Shown: piece by piece, positions 49,422-62,334 of the stretch
Position numbering within the stretch: position 1 is the first letter of the stretch
Layout: the number at the start of each line of letters is the position of its first letter
Origin: Anodontia alba
Lineage: Eukaryota > Mollusca > Bivalvia > Lucinida > Lucinidae
Assembly: GCA_964016985.1 (NCBI GenBank)
Contig: OZ024825.1
Span: forward strand, 34,564,057-34,628,056
Direction of reading: 5' to 3'
Length of the DNA: 64,000 nucleotides
The notes under the pieces: generated by a model
Told to the model about the DNA's origin: nothing
Database searches by the model: none
What the model saw: the letters and a program-made list of their open reading frames with translations, nothing else
Made by a program: the position numbers and the translations under genes

Positions 49422-51087
49422 TATAGTCCAATCAGTTGTTTTGACCTCTTACAGAATCATCGGACACTTTACATAGAATATGTGAAAGGACAGCGAGGGC
49501 CATGCTCGAACAAACTGGATTTGCTTTGGGGATGCACAGGGAGATCTGGACTTTCGTTTTTGGAAAAGTCCATTTTGTCACGACAAGGAACAAATGAAGT
49601 CGTTGCAATTTAAGGCGCTTATACGTCTTCTGCTTTGGTATTTTCAGGCATGTGTTAGAACTTTTTGAGTCATTTGCATCACATTCACCTCTTGTCTCAA
49701 AGGCTGCGAGTACTCCTCTGTTGGGGTAGAGTAGGTATTATGCTTGGTTCTTGGGAGTCGACAGTCGGTTCACACTTTGCCGCGCCTCTTCTGTACCGTC
49801 CGAACGTCTTACACGAACCTTTTAAATGTCTGAAACATGTTTAATGGAAATCAAAAACTATTGTTATTACACTCTACATTGCATAGCTTATATGTCTATA
49901 AGCACGGCAACATGTATTTAACCTGGGAACAATGATCAGCACGATCTTCTCGTACTGTCTGTTCTAAGATACAGACCCATTATTTTTGATTGAAACATTT
50001 TCTTTGAAAAATCCATCGGTCTGTTCGTCCACATATTTTGAAGCTGCAAAACGTCACTTACACAAATACATACTTTCGGCTAGAAATGTCCATTCCATTC
50101 TCTTTGTTGCGTGATTCATTTATATGTGTGTTCATTGTGAAACTGTTGACAAATCATGGAGGAAACTCTTGCCAAGGCAAATTGTATATAAACGGAAGTA
50201 TCAGCGCCTGCAAGAATAATTTTTAACAAATGAATGTCTAATTATGTTAGTGTGTGCAGAGTTGCGGGCTTAATTGTTTCTACACTGGTAACACTGCATT
50301 GTGCATTATAAAAGTATATAAAATCCGGAGATATCATATCGAGAACTTAAGCACACAAAGTGCGGTAATAAACTGTTGCATTGAGTAGAGCACGAGAATA
50401 ACTGACTTATGGGTATTTCAGAACATTGTGAGCTGTGCATGCTTTATATAAATATGATGACAAACACTTGAATTGGTTTCTAGATTAGAATTGTAGCTTT
50501 CTTGACTGCATCATGATTTGCTCTAATGAAATAAATGCTACTACTGCATTTCTTCTAACCTCCACCAAGACACCCTTTTACATACGAAAAAAAAAAGATG
50601 GAATAGTGACAAAAGACCCCCAACCCGGCCATAATAGAATAAAAATAAAAATAAAAAAAAAGAAAGGGGAGAGAGAGGAACTAATTTAGCGAATTCTCCC
50701 TCGGAGAAATTCGCTTGATGAACGAGAGTAAAGATCCCGTTCACTGACCGTCCAGACATCTCTGGACATAACCTATAGAAATGACACGTAGTTAGTACAA
50801 TGATCAAGTCTGAACACGATAAATATACATAAAATATTAAATTCAAATAGTGCCTCTGAAGCTCTGTGAGAGGATATCAACGCCCAATCATTAATGGCTT
50901 TGTTTCGCATAAAAAGAATTTTTCTAACGAAAAAAAAAAAAATCATAAAATAATAAATGACATTCAGCTACAGCGTTAGAATAGAGCTTATTATTGTGTC
51001 TGATGGTCTCATTTCATTATAAACCAGCGGATTAGCTCCCTTTAGAAAACAGATATTTAAACAAATAATACTCCCAACGATTAGTGG

Positions 51088-51191
51088 GCCAAAATAGCCG
51101 AGAGGTTATGGATGTCCACTTAATAAAACAGTTGATCAAACTGGACGCAGTGGTCAGACCCTTTCGGTATGAGTTCGAATCGTGGTCATGG
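51088..51191 (+). pseudogene. tRNA-like A/B-box element, unit 13
   Basis: A-box at 51095; majority sequence. Confidence 0.5.
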
Positions 51192-52720
51192 AAAATTTAT
51201 ATAAGTATAGTCATGTTGTTTATTTTTTGACATTCCTTTATTATTATTATTACTAATAGTATTATTTAATATTCATATTTTTGTTCTATCTGTCTACTAT
51301 GTCATTTCTCTAGTATGGTATTTTTTTGGTGGTTAAACTTCGCTATATACGTATAGATGCAGAAGAAAACATGAACAGACAGCAACAGCCTGATAAGACC
51401 GCGTTGATGTGATGCAGGGATGTGCAGGCTGATCTGGACCTTCGTTGTCCGCACATGCGAAAAGCACCATTTTCTCGCGACATGGCTCTAAGTTAGTCAT
51501 TAAAATAGAAGTCGTTGATACTACTGAGGTCATGTGCCCGACAAACACCTGAACATGACATTGTGTTTCATGCCAACTGTGCATACGCTTTCAAATAATA
51601 TAGAAGTAAAATTATTTAGTGCATATTTATAATAGTTAGATATATCTTATGGCACTATGTCCGCTGTAGTTTTGAATGGCATTTTTAGGATCAGATTCTG
51701 ATAAAATGTGATGGTCCTGATTTGTTTGTGTCGATGCACGCACTGATCTGGATATTCGCTGTTCGCAACAGGCATCTTTATCGCACGATGTGTCTCAAAT
51801 AACGGAGTTAAAGGGAATAGATACATTGAGTAGATTTTCCGCCATGTTGGACAAACGAGATAACTTTTGTGTCTTCCTGTTTGCTTTCCAATACACCAAA
51901 CTATCTGAAAAAGGGACAACTCTAAAAGGAAAATATTTGCTTCCTAGGGGAGCACATTATTCCTTTAAGAGTTGCTCCGTTTTCCAAAGGGAGAGCAAAC
52001 AATTTTAACAGAGTTGCCTACCCTGGAAGTGTCTCCCTTAAGTATAGATACTTGTAAAAGTTTCTGCGATTGGTTTTGTTAATTATGTCTTATGCCCTAT
52101 TTTAACCATTAACATGTTGAAAATGTAATTGGCAGATGGCGGATGAGTGCTGTTTTTTTTATTTTTTTCCCAGAAAATAAGTCTTGTCATTTCATTGGAA
52201 ATGTCGTCAAAGGGCATAAATCAGTTGAAATGCCAAACTTGTTCTCTGAATGAACTGTGGCTTGGCATTGCATTTGAATTGTCGGTAGGAATATTTTAAG
52301 CATTCAATAATGTAGCAGACAACATTCTAAAATATACTTTTTTTCTGAGAAAATAACGCTCGACATTTTATGTGAATTGTTTGCTAGGCTAAAAATCTTC
52401 ACCACAGCATTGTAAGGCAAAAGCATTAACTGCGGGCGTGCAGACTGTTCTGAACCTTCGTAGTCCGCATATGCGATGGTAGTGTTGCATACATGACGGA
52501 ACATTTGAGTGTAGTTCCTGCTGACCTAGTTCAAACCTGCATTCTGTTTCACTCGTAAGAACGTTAAATAAATTAAATGTTCAATTAATGTATGGATGTG
52601 GTTCAGTTTTATCTACAACAATAATTCAGAGGGGTAATAATGCGTAAACAAACACGCTAGCTCCGCATGGCAGCAGTCAAATACATGTTGTCAAGTTTCT
52701 AAAATGCTAATTTTGTACAC

Positions 52721-52843
52721 GTCTACATGTCTGTCCGTATCGGGTGGAAACAAAGACCATTCACCTTTTCAATGAAGTTAAGCAACGCAAACCCGGTTAG
52801 CACCTGGATGGGTGAACGCCTTACACTACCGGGTGCTGTAGAC
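52721..52843 (+). pseudogene. 5S rRNA-derived sequence, unit 13
   Basis: Variant 'cacctgg' with 'cgccttacac'. Confidence 0.75.
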
Positions 52844-53046
52844 ATTTTGTGCATTTGTTTTTATTTTTCTGTGCCTGCTCTGTTGGTTTTTTTCTCAGCA
52901 GTTTGTAACTCATAGCAATAATTGTGTTTCCATATGTTCAGCAGATGCCTTTTCCTATGACATGACTCGGATATTCCTTTCCTGCACATGGGCAGATAAT
53001 ATAAAACTTTGAAAAAAGTAGTACTTAGTCGGGGGATATGTATAGT

Positions 53047-53421
53047 CAGGGATGGATTCAGAGGGGGTTCGGGGCTTCAATCGAGCTCCCCGACCCACAC
53101 CTTTGACTCAAACGTTCATTATGTCTGGAAATTTTGGGTAAATTTTGGATACCGATTTTACCCTAAGTACTCACACCTCTCCTTTTACTTTTCCCCTTAT
53201 ACTTCTGTTCAAGAAGTCCATTTTACAACCTACGAGTATGAATGTATGTAAAATTGCTGGATGAGTGGCAAACATTAAAGACCGTGATCCGACGCCTCTT
53301 TCTGTGGCATCTGATCCGGGTCTACGCTGTTTGCTCAGGCCTGTCGTTCCGAATACGTAGGGTAAGTACGGTAATTTGATCAAATCGAACCCCCTCAGAA
53401 GTAATTCTGGACCCGCCCATG
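53047..53421. mobile_element. hAT-like MITE, unit 13
   Basis: Internal 'ccctaagtactc', as in units 6 and 11. Confidence 0.65.
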
Positions 53422-55084
53422 TATAGTCCAATCAGTTGTTTTGACCTCTTATAGAATCATCGGACACTTTACATAGAATATGTGAAAGGACAGCGAGGGC
53501 CATGCTCGAACAAACTGGATTTGCTTTGGGGATGCACAGGGAGATCTGGACTTTCGTTTTTGGAAAAGTCCATTTTGTCACGACAAGGAACAAATGAAGT
53601 CGTTGCAATTTAAGGCGCTTATACGTCTTCTGCTTTGGTATTTTCAGGCATGTGTTAGAACTTTTTGAGTCATTTGCATCACATTCACCTCTTGTCTCAA
53701 AGGCTGCGAGTACTCCTCTGTTGGGGTAGAGTAGGTATTATGCTTGGTTCTTGGGAGTCGACAGTCGGTTCACACTTTGCCGCGCCTCTTCTGTACCGTC
53801 CGAACGTCTTACACGAACCTTTTAAATGTCTGAAACATGTTTAATGGAAATCAAAAACTATTGTTATTACACTCTACATTGCATAGCTTATATGTCTATA
53901 AACACGGCAACATGTATTTAACCTGGGAACAATGATCAGCACGATCTTCTCGTACTGTCTGTTCTAAGATACAGACCCATTATTTTTGATTGAAACATTT
54001 TCTTTGAAAAATCCATCGGTCTGTTCGTCCACATATTTTGAAGCTGCAAAACGTCACTTACACAAATACATACTTTCGGCTAGAAATGTCCATTCCATTC
54101 TCTTTGTTGCGTGATTTATTTATATGTGTGTTCATTGTGAAACTGTTGACAAATCATTGAGGAAACTCTTGCCAAGGCAAACTGTATATAAACGGAAGTA
54201 TCAGCGCCTGCAAGAATAATTTTTAACAAATGAATGTCTAATTATGTTAGTGTGTGCAGAGTTGCGGGCTTAATTGTTTCTACACTGGTAACACTGCATT
54301 GTGCATTATAAAAGTATATAAAATCCGGAGATATCATATCGAGAACTTAAGCACACAAAGTGCGGTAATAAACTGTTGCTTTGAGTAGAGCACGAGAATA
54401 ACTGACTTATGGGTATTTCAGAACATTGTGAGCTGTGCATGCTTTATATAAATATGATGACAAACACTTGAATTGGTTTCTAGATTAGAATTGTAGCTTT
54501 CTTGACTGCATCATGATTTGCTCTAATGAAATAAATGCTACTACTGCATTTCTTCTAACCTCCACCAAGACACCCTTTTACATACGAAAAAAAAAAGATG
54601 GAATAGTGACAAAAGACCCCCAACCCGGCCATAATAGAATAAAAATAAAAATAAAAAAAAAGAAAGGGGAGAGAGAGGAACTAATTTAGCGAATTCTCCC
54701 TCGGAGAAATTCGCTTGATGAACGAGAGTAAAGATCCCGTTCACTGACCGTCCAGACATCTCTGGACATAGCCTATAGAAATGACACGTAGTTAGTACAA
54801 TGATCAAGTCTGAACACGATAAATATACATAAAATATTAAATTCAAATAGTGCCTCTGAAGCTCTGTGAGAGGATATCAACGCCCAATCATTAATGGCTT
54901 TGTTTCGCATAAAAAGAATTTTCCTAACGAAAAAAAAAATCATAAAATAATAAATGACATTCAGCTACAGCGTTAGAATAGAGCTTATTATTGTGTCTGA
55001 TGGTCTCATTTCATTATAAACCAGCGGATTAGCTCCCTTTAGAAAACAGATATTTAAACAAATAATACTCCCAACGATTAGTGG

Positions 55085-55188
55085 GCCAAAATAGCCGAGA
55101 GGTTATGGATGTCCACTTAATAAAACAGTTGATCAAACTGGACGCAGTGGTCAGACCCTTTCGGTATGAGTTCGAATCGTGGTCATGG
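55085..55188 (+). pseudogene. tRNA-like A/B-box element, unit 14
   Basis: A-box at 55092; majority sequence. Confidence 0.5.
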
Positions 55189-56717
55189 AAAATTTATATA
55201 AGTATAGTCATGTTGTTTATTTTTTGACATTCCTTTATTATTATTATTACTAATAGTATTATTTAATATTCATATTTTTGTTCTATCTGTCTACTATGTC
55301 ATTTCTCTAGTATGGTATTTTTTTGGTGGTTAAACTTCGCTATATACGTATAGATGCAGAAGAAAACATGAACAGACAGCAACAGCCTGATAAGACCGCG
55401 TTGATGTGATGCAGGGATGTGCAGGCTGATCTGGACCTTCGTTGTCCGCACATGCGAAAAGCACCATTTTCTCGCGACATGGCTCTAAGTTAGTCATTAA
55501 AATAGAAGTCGTTGATACTACTGAGGTCATGTGCCCGACAAACACCTGAACATGACATTGTGTTTCATGCCAACTGTGCATACGCTTTCAAATAATATAG
55601 AAGTAAAATTATTTAGTGCATATTTATAATAGTTAGATATATCTTATGGCACTATGTCCGCTGTAGTTTTGAATGGCATTTTTAGGATCAGATTCTGATA
55701 AAATGTGATGGTCCTGATTTGTTTGTGTCGATGCACGCACTGATCTGGATATTCGCTGTTCGCAACAGGCATCTTTATCGCACGATGTGTCTCAAATAAC
55801 GGAGTTAAAGGGAATAGATACATTGAGTAGATTTTCCGCCATGTTGGACAAACGAGATAACTTTTGTGTCTTCCTGTTTGCTTTCCAATACACCAAACTA
55901 TCTGAAAAAGGGACAACTCTAAAAGGAAAATATTTGCTTCCTAGGGGAGCACATTATTCCTTTAAGAGTTGCTCCGTTTTCCAAAGGGAGAGCAAACAAT
56001 TTTAACAGAGTTGCCTACCCTGGAAGTGTCTCCCTTAAGTATAGATACTTGTAAAAGTTTCTGCGATTGGTTTTGTTAATTATGTCTTATGCCCTATTTT
56101 AACCATTAACATGTTGAAAATGTAATTGGCAGATGGCGGATGAGTGCTGTTTTTTTTATTTTTTTCCCAGAAAATAAGTCTTGTCATTTCATTGGAAATG
56201 TCGTCAAAGGGCATAAATCAGTTGAAATGCCAAACTTGTTCTCTGAATGAACTGTGGCTTGGCATTGCATTTGAATTGTCGGTAGGAATATTTTAAGCAT
56301 TCAATAATGTAGCAGACAACATTCTAAAATATACTTTTTTTCTGAGAAAATAACGCTCGACATTTTATGTGAATTGTTTGCTAGGCTAAAAATCTTCACC
56401 ACAGCATTGTAAGGCAAAAGCATTAACTGCGGGCGTGCAGACTGTTCTGAACCTTCGTAGTCCGCATATGCGATGGTAGTGTTGCATACATGACGGAACA
56501 TTTGAGTGTAGTTCCTGCTGACCTAGTTCAAACCTGCATTCTGTTTCACTCGTAAGAACGTTAAATAAATTAAATGTTCAATTAATGTATGGATGTGGTT
56601 CAGTTTTATCTACAACAATAATTCAGAGGGGTAATAATGCGTAAACAAACACGCTAGCTCCGCATGGCAGCAGTCAAATACATGTTGTCAAGTTTCTAAA
56701 ATGCTAATTTTGTACAC

Positions 56718-56840
56718 GTCTACATGTCTGTCCGTATCGGGTGGAAACAAAGACCATTCACCTTTTCAATGAAGTTAAGCAACGCAAACCCGGTTAGCAC
56801 CTGGATGGGTGAACGCCTTACACTACCGGGTGCTGTAGAC
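56718..56840 (+). pseudogene. 5S rRNA-derived sequence, unit 14
   Basis: Variant 'cacctgg' with 'cgccttacac'. Confidence 0.75.
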
Positions 56841-57043
56841 ATTTTGTGCATTTGTTTTTATTTTTCTGTGCCTGCTCTGTTGGTTTTTTTCTCAGCAGTT
56901 TGTAACTCATAGCAATAATTGTGTTTCCATATGTTCAGCAGATGCCTTTTCCTATGACATGACTCGGATATTCCTTTCCTGCACATGGGCAGATAATATA
57001 AAACTTTGAAAAAAGTAGTACTTAGTCGGGGGATATGTATAGT

Positions 57044-57418
57044 CAGGGATGGATTCAGAGGGGGTTCGGGGCTTCAATCGAGCTCCCCGACCCACACCTT
57101 TGACTCAAACGTTCATTATGTCTGGAAATTTTGGGTAAATTTTGGATACCGATTTTACCCTAAATACTCACACCTCTCCTTTTACTTTTCCCCTTATACT
57201 TCTGTTCAAGAAGTCCATTTTACAACCTACGAGTATGAATGTATGTAAAATTGCTGGATGAGTGGCAAACATTAAAGACCGTGATCCGACGCCTCTTTCT
57301 GTGGCATCTGATCCGGGTCTACGCTGTTTGCTCAGGCCTGTCGTTCCGAATACGTAGGGTAAGTACGGTAATTTGATCAAATCGAACCCCCTCAGAAGTA
57401 ATTCTGGACCCGCCCATG
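57044..57418. mobile_element. hAT-like MITE, unit 14
   Basis: Ends and flanks as in unit 1. Confidence 0.65.
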
Positions 57419-59081
57419 TATAGTCCAATCAGTTGTTTTGACCTCTTACAGAATCATCGGACACTTTACATAGAATATGTGAAAGGACAGCGAGGGCCAT
57501 GCTCGAACAAACTGGATTTGCTTTGGGGATGCACAGGGAGATCTGGACTTTCGTTTTTGGAAAAGTCCATTTTGTCACGACAAGGAACAAATGAAGTCGT
57601 TGCAATTTAAGGCGCTTATACGTCTTCTGCTTTGGTATTTTCAGGCATGTGTTAGAACTTTTTGAGTCATTTGCATCACATTCACCTCTTGTCTCAAAGG
57701 CTGCGAGTACTCCTCTGTTGGGGTAGAGTAGGTATTATGCTTGGTTCTTGGGAGTCGACAGTCGGTTCACACTTTGCCGCGCCTCTTCTGTACCGTCCGA
57801 ACGTCTTACACGAACCTTTTAAATGTCTGAAACATGTTTAATGGAAATCAAAAACTATTGTTATTACACTCTACATTGCATAGCTTATATGTCTATAAAC
57901 ACGGCAACATGTATTTAACCTGGGAACAATGATCAGCACGATCTTCTCGTACTGTCTGTTCTAAGATACAGACCCATTATTTTTGATTGAAACATTTTCT
58001 TTGAAAAATCCATCGGTCTGTTCGTCCACATATTTTGAAGCTGCAAAACGTCACTTACACAAATACATACTTTCGGCTAGAAATGTCCATTCCATTCTCT
58101 TTGTTGCGTGATTCATTTATATGTGTGTTCATTGTGAAACTGTTGACAAATCATTGAGGAAACTCTTGCCAAGGCAAACTGTATATAAACGGAAGTATCA
58201 GCGCCTGCAAGAATAATTTTTAACAAATGAATGTCTAATTATGTTAGTGTGTGCAGAGTTGCGGGCTTAATTGTTTCTACACTGGTAACACTGCATTGTG
58301 CATTATAAAAGTATATAAAATCCGGAGATATCATATCGAGAACTTAAGCACACAAAGTGCGGTAATAAACTGTTGCTTTGAGTAGAGCACGAGAATAACT
58401 GACTTATGGGTATTTCAGAACATTGTGAGCTGTGCATGCTTTATATAAATATGATGACAAACACTTGAATTGGTTTCTAGATTAGAATTGTAGCTTTCTT
58501 GACTGCATCATGATTTGCTCTAATGAAATAAATGCTACTACTGCATTTCTTCTAACCTCCACCAAGACACCCTTTTACATACGAAAAAAAAAAGATGGAA
58601 TAGTGACAAAAGACCCCCAACCCGGCCATAATAGAATAAAAATAAAAATAAAAAAAAAGAAAGGGGAGAGAGAGGAACTAATTTAGCGAATTCTCCCTCG
58701 GAGAAATTCGCTTGATGAACGAGAGTAAAGATCCCGTTCACTGACCGTCCAGACATCTCTGGACATAGCCTATAGAAATGACACGTAGTTAGTACAATGA
58801 TCAAGTCTGAACACGATAAATATACATAAAATATTAAATTCAAATAGTGCCTCTGAAGCTCTGTGAGAGGATATCAACGCCCAATCATTAATGGCTTTGT
58901 TTCGCATAAAAAGAATTTTCCTAACGAAAAAAAAAATCATAAAATAATAAATGACATTCAGCTACAGCGTTAGAATAGAGCTTATTATTGTGTCTGATGG
59001 TCTCATTTCATTATAAACCAGCGGATTAGCTCCCTTTAGAAAACAGATATTTAAACAAATAATACTCCCAACGATTAGTGG

Positions 59082-59185
59082 GCCAAAATAGCCGAGAGGT
59101 TATGGATGTCCACTTAATAAAACAGTTGATCAAACTGGACGCAGTGGTCAGACCCTTTCGGTATGAGTTCGAATCGTGGTCATGG
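59082..59185 (+). pseudogene. tRNA-like A/B-box element, unit 15
   Basis: A-box at 59089; majority sequence. Confidence 0.5.
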
Positions 59186-60714
59186 AAAATTTATATAAGT
59201 ATAGTCATGTTGTTTATTTTTTGACATTCCTTTATTATTATTATTACTAATAGTATTATTTAATATTCATATTTTTGTTCTATCTGTCTACTATGTCATT
59301 TCTCTAGTATGGTATTTTTTTGGTGGTTAAACTTCGCTATATACGTATAGATGCAGAAGAAAACATGAACAGACAGCAACAGCCTGATAAGACCGCGTTG
59401 ATGTGATGCAGGGATGTGCAGGCTGATCTGGACCTTCGTTGTCCGCACATGCGAAAAGCACCATTTTCTCGCGACATGGCTCTAAGTTAGTCATTAAAAT
59501 AGAAGTCGTTGATACTACTGAGGTCATGTGCCCGACAAACACCTGAACATGACATTGTGTTTCATGCCAACTGTGCATACGCTTTCAAATAATATAGAAG
59601 TAAAATTATTTAGTGCATATTTATAATAGTTAGATATATCTTATGGCACTATGTCCGCTGTAGTTTTGAATGGCATTTTTAGGATCAGATTCTGATAAAA
59701 TGTGATGGTCCTGATTTGTTTGTGTCGATGCACGCACTGATCTGGATATTCACTGTTCGCAACAGGCATCTTTATCGCACGATGTGTCTCAAATAACGGA
59801 GTTAAAGGGAATAGATACATTGAGTAGATTTTCCGCCATGTTGGACAAACGAGATAACTTTTGTGTCTTCCTGTTTGCTTTCCAATACACCAAACTATCT
59901 GAAAAAGGGACAACTCTAAAAGGAAAATATTTGCTTCCTAGGGGAGCACATTATTCCTTTAAGAGTTGCTCCGTTTTCCAAAGGGAGAGCAAACAATTTT
60001 AACAGAGTTGCCTACCCTGGAAGTGTCTCCCTTAAGTATAGATACTTGTAAAAGTTTCTGCGATTGGTTTTGTTAATTATGTCTTATGCCCTATTTTAAC
60101 CATTAACATGTTGAAAATGTAATTGGCAGATGGCGGATGAGTGCTGTTTTTTTTATTTTTTTCCCAGAAAATAAGTCTTGTCATTTCATTGGAAATGTCG
60201 TCAAAGGGCATAAATCAGTTGAAATGCCAAACTTGTTCTCTGAATGAACTGTGGCTTGGCATTGCATTTGAATTGTCGGTAGGAATATTTTAAGCATTCA
60301 ATAATGTAGCAGACAACATTCTAAAATATACTTTTTTTCTGAGAAAATAACGCTCGACATTTTATGTGAATTGTTTGCTAGGCTAAAAATCTTCACCACA
60401 GCATTGTAAGGCAAAAGCATTAACTGCGGGCGTGCAGACTGTTCTGAACCTTCGTAGTCCGCATATGCGATGGTAGTGTTGCATACATGACGGAACATTT
60501 GAGTGTAGTTCCTGCTGACCTAGTTCAAACCTGCATTCTGTTTCACTCGTAAGAACGTTAAATAAATTAAATGTTCAATTAATGTATGGATGTGGTTCAG
60601 TTTTATCTACAACAATAATTCAGAGGGGTAATAATGCGTAAACAAACACGCTAGCTCCGCATGGCAGCAGTCAAATACATGTTGTCAAGTTTCTAAAATG
60701 CTAATTTTGTACAC

Positions 60715-60837
60715 GTCTACATGTCTGTCCGTATCGGGTGGAAACAAAGACCATTCACCTTTTCAATGAAGTTAAGCAACGCAAACCCGGTTAGCACCTG
60801 GATGGGTGAACGCCTTGCACTACCGGGTGCTGTAGAC
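60715..60837 (+). pseudogene. 5S rRNA-derived sequence, unit 15
   Basis: Variant 'cacctgg' with 'cgccttgcac'. Confidence 0.75.
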
Positions 60838-61028
60838 ATTTTGTGCATTTGTTTTTATTTTTCTGTGCCTGCTCTGTTGGTTTTTTTCTCAGCAGTTTGT
60901 AACTCATAGCAATAATTGTGTTTCCATATGTTCAGCAGATGCCTTTTCCTATGAATTCCTTTCCTGCACATGGGCAGATAATATAAAACTTTGAAAAAAG
61001 TAGTACTTAGTCGGGGGATATGTATAGT

Positions 61029-61403
61029 CAGGGATGGATTCAGAGGGGGTTCGGGGCTTCAATCGAGCTCCCCGACCCACACCTTTGACTCAAACGTTCA
61101 TTATGTCTGGAAATTTTGGGTAAATTTTGGATACCGATTTTACCCTAAATACTCACACCTCTCCTTTTACTTTTCCCCTTATACTTCTGTTCAAGAAGTC
61201 CATTTTACAACCTACGAGTATGAATGTATGTAAAATAGCTGGATGAGTGGCAAACATTAAAGACCGTGATCCGACGCCTCTTTCTGTGGCATCTGATCCG
61301 GGTCTACGCTGTTTGCTCAGGCCTGTCGTTCCGAATACGTAGGGTAAGTACGGTAATTTGATCAAATCGAACCCCCTCAGAAGTAATTCTGGACCCGCCC
61401 ATG
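61029..61403. mobile_element. hAT-like MITE, unit 15
   Basis: Private 'aaaatagctgg' inside the element; ends unchanged. Confidence 0.65.
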
Positions 61404-62334
61404 TATAGTCCAATCAGTTGTTTTGACCTCTTACAGAATCATCGGACACTTTACATAGAATATGTGAAAGGACAGCGAGGGCCATGCTCGAACAAACTGG
61501 ATTTGCTTTGGGGATGCACAGGGAGATCTGGACTTTCGTTTTTGGAAAAGTCCATTTTGTCACGACAAGGAACAAATGAAGTCGTTGCAATTTAAGGCGC
61601 TTATACGTCTTCTGCTTTGGTATTTTCAGGCATGTGTTAGAACTTTTTGAGTCATTTGCATCACATTCACCTCTTGTCTCAAAGGCTGCGAGTACTCCTC
61701 TGTTGGGGTAGAGTAGGTATTATGCTTGGTTCTTGGGAGTCGACAGTCGGTTCACACTTTGCCGCGCCTCTTCTGTACCGTCCGAACGTCTTACACGAAC
61801 CTTTTAAATGTCTGAAACATGTTTAATGGAAATCAAAAACTATTGTTATTACACTCTACATTGCATAGCTTATATGTCTATAAACACGGCAACATGTATT
61901 TAACCTGGGAACAATGATCAGCACGATCTTCTCGTACTGTCTGTTCTAAGATACAGACCCATTATTTTTGATTGAAACATTTTCTTTGAAAAATCCATCG
62001 GTCTGTTCGTCCACATATTTTGAAGCTGCAAAACGTCACTTACACAAATACATACTTTCGGCTAGAAATGTCCATTCCATTCTCTTTGTTGCGTGATTCA
62101 TTTATATGTGTGTTCATTGTGAAACTGTTGACAAATCATTGAGGAAACTCTTGCCAAGGCAAACTGTATATAAACGGAAGTATCAGCGCCTGCAAGAATA
62201 ATTTTTAACAAATGAATGTCTAATTATGTTAGTGTGTGCAGAGTTGCGGGCTTAATTGTTTCTACACTGGTAACACTGCATTGTGCATTATAAAAGTATA
62301 TAAAATCCGGAGATATCATATCGAGAACTTAAGC

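Larger units (their letters stand above)
46356..50352. repeat. 4-kb unit 12
   Basis: Starts like unit 7 ('gttgctttgag', short A-run) but keeps the 12-bp segment, and has 'tataagcac'. Private 'gcaaattgtatata' near 50178. Confidence 0.95.
50353..54352. repeat. 4-kb unit 13 (subtype shared with 6 and 11)
   Basis: Has the unit 6/11 linked set. Private 'ggacataacc' near 50764. It sits two units after unit 11, suggesting a recent dimer-length duplication (units 11-12 and 13-14). Confidence 0.95.
54353..58349. repeat. 4-kb unit 14
   Basis: Starts with 'gttgctttgag' and has both indel segments. Carries 'cattgagg' (58154) without the other unit 6/11/13 markers, so it is a mosaic. Confidence 0.95.
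58350..62334. repeat. 4-kb unit 15
   Basis: Has the 10-bp insertion, lacks the 12-bp segment, and has 'cttgcac' and 'cattgagg'. Private 'gatattcactg' (59746) and 'aaaatagctgg' (61232). Confidence 0.95.
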
